DNA of 64,000 nucleotides. Source: Pseudactinotalea suaedae (lineage in GTDB: Bacteria; Actinomycetota; Actinomycetes; Actinomycetales; Beutenbergiaceae). This document shows positions 62,249 to 64,000 of this stretch, piece after piece. The notes beneath the pieces are model-generated. The model had not been told where the DNA came from and did no database searches. It was given only the letters and a program-made list of their open reading frames with translations. A program made the position numbers and the translations under genes. Position 1 is the first letter of the stretch, and every line of letters begins with the position of its first letter. The stretch spans positions 620,001-684,000 of the forward strand of contig NZ_WNXY01000001.1 in the NCBI RefSeq assembly GCF_009733815.1, in the 5' to 3' direction.

Positions 62249-63073
62249 ATGAGTCGTAGACGTGTCCTGCTCACTGGTGCCACCGGGTACGTCGCCGGGC
62301 AGCTGCTGCCCGTGCTGCGCGAGCGCTATGACCTGACGATGGTCGACGTCCGCGACACCGACAGGGACGGGCGTCCGGTCGAGGGTGTGCAGCTGGTCGA
62401 CCTGTTGGCCGCGGACGAGGATGAACTGCGAGGGCTGTTCGAGGGCGTCGAGGTGATCGTGCACGCCGGGTACGCCCGTGCGGAAGGCGCCCCGAGCTAT
62501 GCCGCCGAGCGGCGCAATCTCGACATGACGGCCCGCGTGTTCGAGGCTGCCCAGCTGGCCGGGGTGCGGCGGGTCGTGGTCACCAGCACCAACCAGGCCT
62601 CCAAGTGGTACGAGCAGCCGTGGAAGGCCGGCCGCATCGATCGGGTGGACCCGTACGACTACCCGCGGCCCGACACGTTCTACGGCTGGGCCAAGGCTGC
62701 GTACGAGTCGCTCGGGTTCCTCTACGCCAGCGGCGGCGCCGGACCGGTCGTGGAGAACGTCCACGTGCGGATCGTCTGCCCGCGGCCGATCCGTGCGGAG
62801 GACTTCATCGATCGTCCGACCGTGGACTACCTGCGCGACATCACCGGCTGGGTCTCCGAGCGCGACCTGCAGCAGCTCTACGTCCGCTGCATCGAGGCAG
62901 AGTCGGTCGACGACGAGCACGGCGTCCCGTTCCAGATCTTCTACGGCGTCTCGGGCAACGCCCGCACCTTCTGGTCGATCGCCAACGCACGCCGGGTCAT
63001 CGGCTACGAACCCCAGGACGACTCCGAGATCGCATTCGCCGACGAGATCGCCGCCCGGACTCACCAGAGCTGA
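62249..63073 (+). CDS. NAD(P)-dependent epimerase/dehydratase (extended SDR)
   Basis: A 274-residue extended SDR. The Rossmann motif VLLTGATGYVAGQLLPVL, VVVTSTNQASKWYEQ and the catalytic YxxxK-like YGWAKAAYE (Tyr and Lys) fit uronate dehydrogenase/NAD-epimerase relatives. CAGACT 6 nt before the ATG may act as a weak -10. The substrate is unknown. Confidence 0.85.
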   Translation: MSRRRVLLTGATGYVAGQLLPVLRERYDLTMVDVRDTDRDGRPVEGVQLVDLLAADEDELRGLFEGVEVIVHAGYARAEGAPSYAAERRNLDMTARVFEAAQLAGVRRVVVTSTNQASKWYEQPWKAGRIDRVDPYDYPRPDTFYGWAKAAYESLGFLYASGGAGPVVENVHVRIVCPRPIRAEDFIDRPTVDYLRDITGWVSERDLQQLYVRCIEAESVDDEHGVPFQIFYGVSGNARTFWSIANARRVIGYEPQDDSEIAFADEIAARTHQS

Positions 63074-63191
63074 CGTCTCTCACCGGCGGCGAGAACTCAT
63101 GCGCGGCTGAGCGTGAAGAGTGACAAGTCGGGCCCATCCCGTCACGATGTGTCGAGCAGATGTAGCGATGCCACCGCGCCGCCTGACAGTC

Positions 63192-63197
63192 TAGGTT
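63192..63197 (+). promoter_or_regulatory. -10 box for the leaderless gene at 63204 (TAGGTT)
   Basis: TAGGTT lies exactly 6 nt before the ATG at 63204 with no Shine-Dalgarno. Confidence 0.5.
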
Positions 63198-63203
63198 GAG
63201 CTC

Positions 63204-63806
63204 ATGAGGAGTGTGCGTGGCTCGGGGTTCACATGGCGCGCGATCGTGCCCGCCTTGACCGCTGGCATCGTTTCGGCGAATCGCCGCGACAGTCAGCCTG
63301 AGCGCTGGTCGTCTCCTGTTGCTTCTGTCGCGCCAGGCCGTCGCCGTGATGAAGGTAGTCACTCTCGCCAGCGACACCGCTTTCCCACGGCTGCGCTCGT
63401 CATGGCGATATTCGGGATCGCCATGATGTCTTCGTGTGCTTTCCCCAGCCACGACCTCACTGTTGATGTGTTCTCTGGCCGAGACAATCCGACCGTCGAA
63501 GTCGAGCGATCGACGTGGGACGATCTGGAGGAACTGGCGTCCAGCAACGAAACTACGCCGATCAGCAGCCAAGAGTCGTCACTCCTCGTTCCGGCGCTCG
63601 GTTTTCGTGGATACACCGCCGAGATCACCCTCGACGCTGACACCCATTCCTCTATACGACTGAGCCGCGATGTGTTGGTGGTTGAAACCAACGACACCTT
63701 TCACCAACTCACAGGGATTCACGTGTCGGAACTCTTCGAAACCGTGACCGCTGAGATCGATGATCAGGTGAGTGACGACGTGCTCGAGGCAATCCGGGAG
63801 TCGTAG
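63204..63806 (+). CDS. Putative lipoprotein of lower GC content
   Basis: A 200-residue protein. A hydrophobic helix (about 62-77) ends in a lipobox-like MSSC at residue 78, followed by a soluble domain (DLTVDVFSGRDNPTVEVERS...). The long basic N-terminus before the helix is unusual. The start may be ATG 63402 instead, but the -10 box supports 63204. GC is visibly lower than in the rest of the window and ATA codons occur, so the gene may be foreign. The function is unknown. Confidence 0.55.
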   Translation: MRSVRGSGFTWRAIVPALTAGIVSANRRDSQPERWSSPVASVAPGRRRDEGSHSRQRHRFPTAALVMAIFGIAMMSSCAFPSHDLTVDVFSGRDNPTVEVERSTWDDLEELASSNETTPISSQESSLLVPALGFRGYTAEITLDADTHSSIRLSRDVLVVETNDTFHQLTGIHVSELFETVTAEIDDQVSDDVLEAIRES

Positions 63807-64000
63807 ACCGATCGGTCCGAGGTGACTGCAAACCGACGTCAGTCGACGATCACACAGGCCGAAGGACTCATATGGCGGTCGGCGGCCTGCTGCCGTCGCT
63901 ATCGGGGTTTGCCTCGACGCGACCGAGGCCACCAAGGACTCCCGTCCACCTCAGGCATCCGCGCCGACCAGCGTCTGGAGAGTGACCTCGACAAGCGCCT
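63807..64000. other. Window end without a supported gene
   Basis: 194 nt with moderate GC. One frame reads SGIRADQRLESDLDKRL up to the last base, which could be the start of a gene cut by the window edge or a remnant. There is no recognisable start signal. Confidence 0.3.

Noticed and set aside
63870-63984. Short frame from ATG near 63871
   Set aside because: About 37 P/R/S-rich residues with no signal or homology cue. Probably chance.

Overview
This is a window of about 64 kb from a very GC-rich actinobacterial chromosome. The lineage-specific gene set supports this: mIHF, RbpA, PafB/PafC, HelY, an Lnt plus polyprenol-phosphate-mannose synthase pair, a PriA without helicase motifs, and the pyrR-pyrB-pyrC-(PH protein)-carA-carB-pyrF-mihF-gmk-rpoZ-coaBC-metK-priA order. 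A member of the Propionibacteriales (Nocardioides/Aeromicrobium-like) or a related order would fit, but the genus is an inference. No rRNA, tRNA, CRISPR array, prophage or IS transposase was seen.

Layout. 1-5 kb: a zinc-ribbon membrane protein related to PrsW, a Q/P-rich membrane protein, a PLP-dependent decarboxylase-like enzyme and a sortase-anchored Ig-like surface protein. 5-20 kb: a long operon for pyrimidine synthesis headed by a PyrR-type leader, continuing into mihF, gmk, rpoZ, coaBC, metK and priA. 19.7-21 kb: a solitary AbiEi-like/DUF559 protein between two inverted arrays of a 28-nt repeat. 21-31 kb: a carbohydrate locus on the minus strand (GH3, two ABC permeases, solute-binding lipoprotein, DUF624 protein, GH42 beta-galactosidase) divergent from its LacI-type regulator. 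31-35.6 kb: HAD phosphatase, fmt, rsmB, rpe and an MpaB-like protein. 35.6-38.7 kb: two repetitive secreted or surface proteins, one with a collagen-like stalk and LPETG anchor. 38.8-40.8 kb: an FMN riboswitch controlling a RibXY-type riboflavin uptake pair. 40.8-43.9 kb: hisE, hisG, PH-domain, GroES-like and DUF3866 genes. 44-51.3 kb: pafB-pafC-tatA-tatC-DAG kinase-helY. 51.3-52.0 kb: a non-coding stretch with two inverted 31-nt repeat arrays. 52-54.7 kb: lnt-ppm1 and convergent rbpA. 54.8-64 kb: an aldo/keto reductase, a WYL regulator, a DinB-like protein, an AraC-VOC-PPOX-UvrA-like cluster, an ACT-domain regulator, an epimerase and a lower-GC lipoprotein gene.

Regulation is unusually legible. 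At least sixteen genes carry a TAnnnT -10 box exactly 6-8 nt before their start codon, which implies leaderless transcripts. Several of these boxes reuse the TAG stop codon of the upstream gene. Other visible controls are the FMN riboswitch with a hairpin over the Shine-Dalgarno sequence, a PyrR leader hairpin, three matching operator-like sites around the LacI gene, a sigma-R-type promoter for rbpA and a Crp-like site before a surface-protein gene. The features I find least explained are the two tandem-repeat families, which begin directly after the TGA stop codons of three different genes, and the repetitive surface proteins.
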